A stretch of 5,972 nucleotides of DNA from JBBIOI01 sp037443425 (GTDB taxonomy: Bacteria > Desulfobacterota > BSN033 > UBA1163): assembly GCA_037443425.1 (NCBI GenBank), contig JBBIOI010000162.1:1-5972 (forward strand), written 5' to 3'. This document shows, piece by piece, positions 5,058-5,972 of the stretch (its first letter is position 1; every line of letters starts with the position of its first letter). Both the position numbers and the translations under genes were made by a program. The notes beneath the pieces are model-generated. The model was not told where the DNA came from, made no database searches, and saw only the letters and a list, made by a program, of their open reading frames with translations.

Positions 5058-5972
5058 AACCAGCAATCTTAATAGTAGAAGATGATGATACAATGAGAGA
5101 GACACTCTCTGATGTATTAAGAAAGAGGGGTTATGAAATCTATACAGAGGCACGAGGTCATGATGCCATATCCACGATCAAGAAGAATATGATTGACCTT
5201 ATCCTCCTTGATATGAAACTTCCTGATGTTGATGGTTTAGATGTTCTTAAAAAGATTAAAGAGATTGATACTGATATCCTTGTGATAATAATGACTGCTT
5301 ATTCGGATATAAAAACTGCTGTCTCAGCTATGAAATTGGGGGCTTATCATTATATCAACAAGCCCTTTGAATTGGACGAGCTAAATCTATTGATCGAAAA
5401 AGGATTGGAAACTCAAAGTCTGATTAATGAAGTTAGGAGACTAAGAAGACAGCAAAAGGGGGATGAGAATACTCATATATATGGAGTCAGTCCTCAGATT
5501 CAGTATGTTAAAGAATTGATTGGTATGATAAGCAAAACAAATAAAACATCTGTTTTAATCCAGGGAGAAAGTGGGACAGGAAAAGAATTGGTTGCAAATG
5601 CAATTCATTATAACAGCAGTCGCAGAAATAAACCATTGATGAAGATAAATTGTAGCGCAATTCCAGATTCCCTGTTGGAATCTGAACTTTTTGGTTATGA
5701 AAAAGGTGCTTTTACAGATGCAAAGGCAACAAAGAAAGGACTTTTTGAACTTGCTGATGGTGGGACAATCTTTTTAGACGAAATTGGGGACATGAAACCA
5801 TTTTTACAGTCAAAGATTTTAAGGGTAATAGAAAATCAATCCTTCATGAGGGTTGGTGGTGAAAGAGAGATTAAGGTTGATGTTAGAGTAATTGCAGCAA
5901 CAAATAGGGATTTAGAGTCCTTAGTGAAGGATGGGCTATTCAGGAAAGATCTTTATTATAGATTGAAGGTAA
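5054..5972 (+). CDS. NtrC-family sigma-54-dependent response regulator (truncated at the right edge)
   Basis: The frame opens with MKPAILIVEDDDTMRETLSD and stays open for 306 codons to the window end. The receiver (about 1-120) has acidic residues Asp10 and Asp11, phospho-acceptor Asp53 in LLDMKLPD, Thr81 in IMTAYSD and Lys103 in INKPF. A linker leads to the AAA+ domain starting near residue 141: Walker A GESGTGKE (171-178), the sigma-54 contact loop GAFTDA (218-223; GAFTGA in the consensus), Walker B TIFLDEIGDM (238-247), sensor I ATNRDL (282-287) and the arginine-finger segment FRKDLYYRL (Arg297, Arg303). The C-terminal DNA-binding domain lies outside the window. Phosphorylated, such proteins form hexamers that remodel sigma-54 polymerase using ATP. 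Its ATG lies inside the stop of the kinase gene, marking the kinase as its partner. The operon's own sigma-54 promoter is a plausible target. Confidence 0.95.
   Translation, partial: MKPAILIVEDDDTMRETLSDVLRKRGYEIYTEARGHDAISTIKKNMIDLILLDMKLPDVDGLDVLKKIKEIDTDILVIIMTAYSDIKTAVSAMKLGAYHYINKPFELDELNLLIEKGLETQSLINEVRRLRRQQKGDENTHIYGVSPQIQYVKELIGMISKTNKTSVLIQGESGTGKELVANAIHYNSSRRNKPLMKINCSAIPDSLLESELFGYEKGAFTDAKATKKGLFELADGGTIFLDEIGDMKPFLQSKILRVIENQSFMRVGGEREIKVDVRVIAATNRDLESLVKDGLFRKDLYYRLKV

Overview
The window is AT-rich (roughly one-third G+C by eye). It shows the left edge of a minus-strand gene, about 0.9 kb of repeat-laden divergent intergenic DNA, and then a tightly packed plus-strand operon of six genes that runs off the right edge. 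The gene content suggests a free-living, Gram-negative-type bacterium from a deltaproteobacteria-like lineage or a related phylum (Desulfobacterota, Nitrospirota, or a candidate phylum). The pointers are MglB/MglA polarity proteins close to those of Myxococcus, a response regulator with a PATAN domain, an NtrC-family sigma-54 activator, and dispersed GTCATTGCGAG-type palindromic repeats. The exact taxon cannot be read from the sequence.

Layout. Positions 1-63 (minus strand) encode the first 21 residues of a probable TPR-type protein with a TTG start and a good Shine-Dalgarno sequence. Positions 64-831 hold no convincing gene. They hold several families of short inverted and direct repeats, including three direct copies and one inverted copy of a GTCATTTCGA...GAGAAATC unit, and a GTCATTGCGAG...GCAATCTC palindrome pair. 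Positions 832-987 look like a compact control region: a near-consensus sigma-70 promoter (832-860), a perfect 8-4-8 dyad (867-886) on its expected start point, and a textbook sigma-54 promoter (931-945) whose -24/-12 elements place the dyad about 80 bp upstream of its start.

The operon from 988 onward encodes, in order: a REC-PATAN response regulator; an MglB-like Roadblock protein; an MglA-like GTPase with Arg53 and Gln82 at the same residue numbers as Myxococcus MglA; a two-part protein with a helical N-terminal region and a divergent CheW-like C-terminal domain; a cytosolic PAS histidine kinase of NtrB type; and an NtrC-type sigma-54 activator cut by the window end after its AAA+ arginine-finger region. 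Gaps are 5, 9, 15 and 18 bp, then a 4-bp ATGA overlap.

How the parts may work together (inference). MglB and MglA would form a GTPase switch that sets cell polarity or the active pole of a motility machine. The REC-PATAN protein and the CheW-like protein would be phospho-signal and receptor/kinase adaptors feeding into that switch. The PAS kinase and NtrC-type regulator would form a two-component pair that could control the operon's own sigma-54 promoter, in an arrangement resembling the sigma-70/sigma-54 tandem promoters of glnALG.
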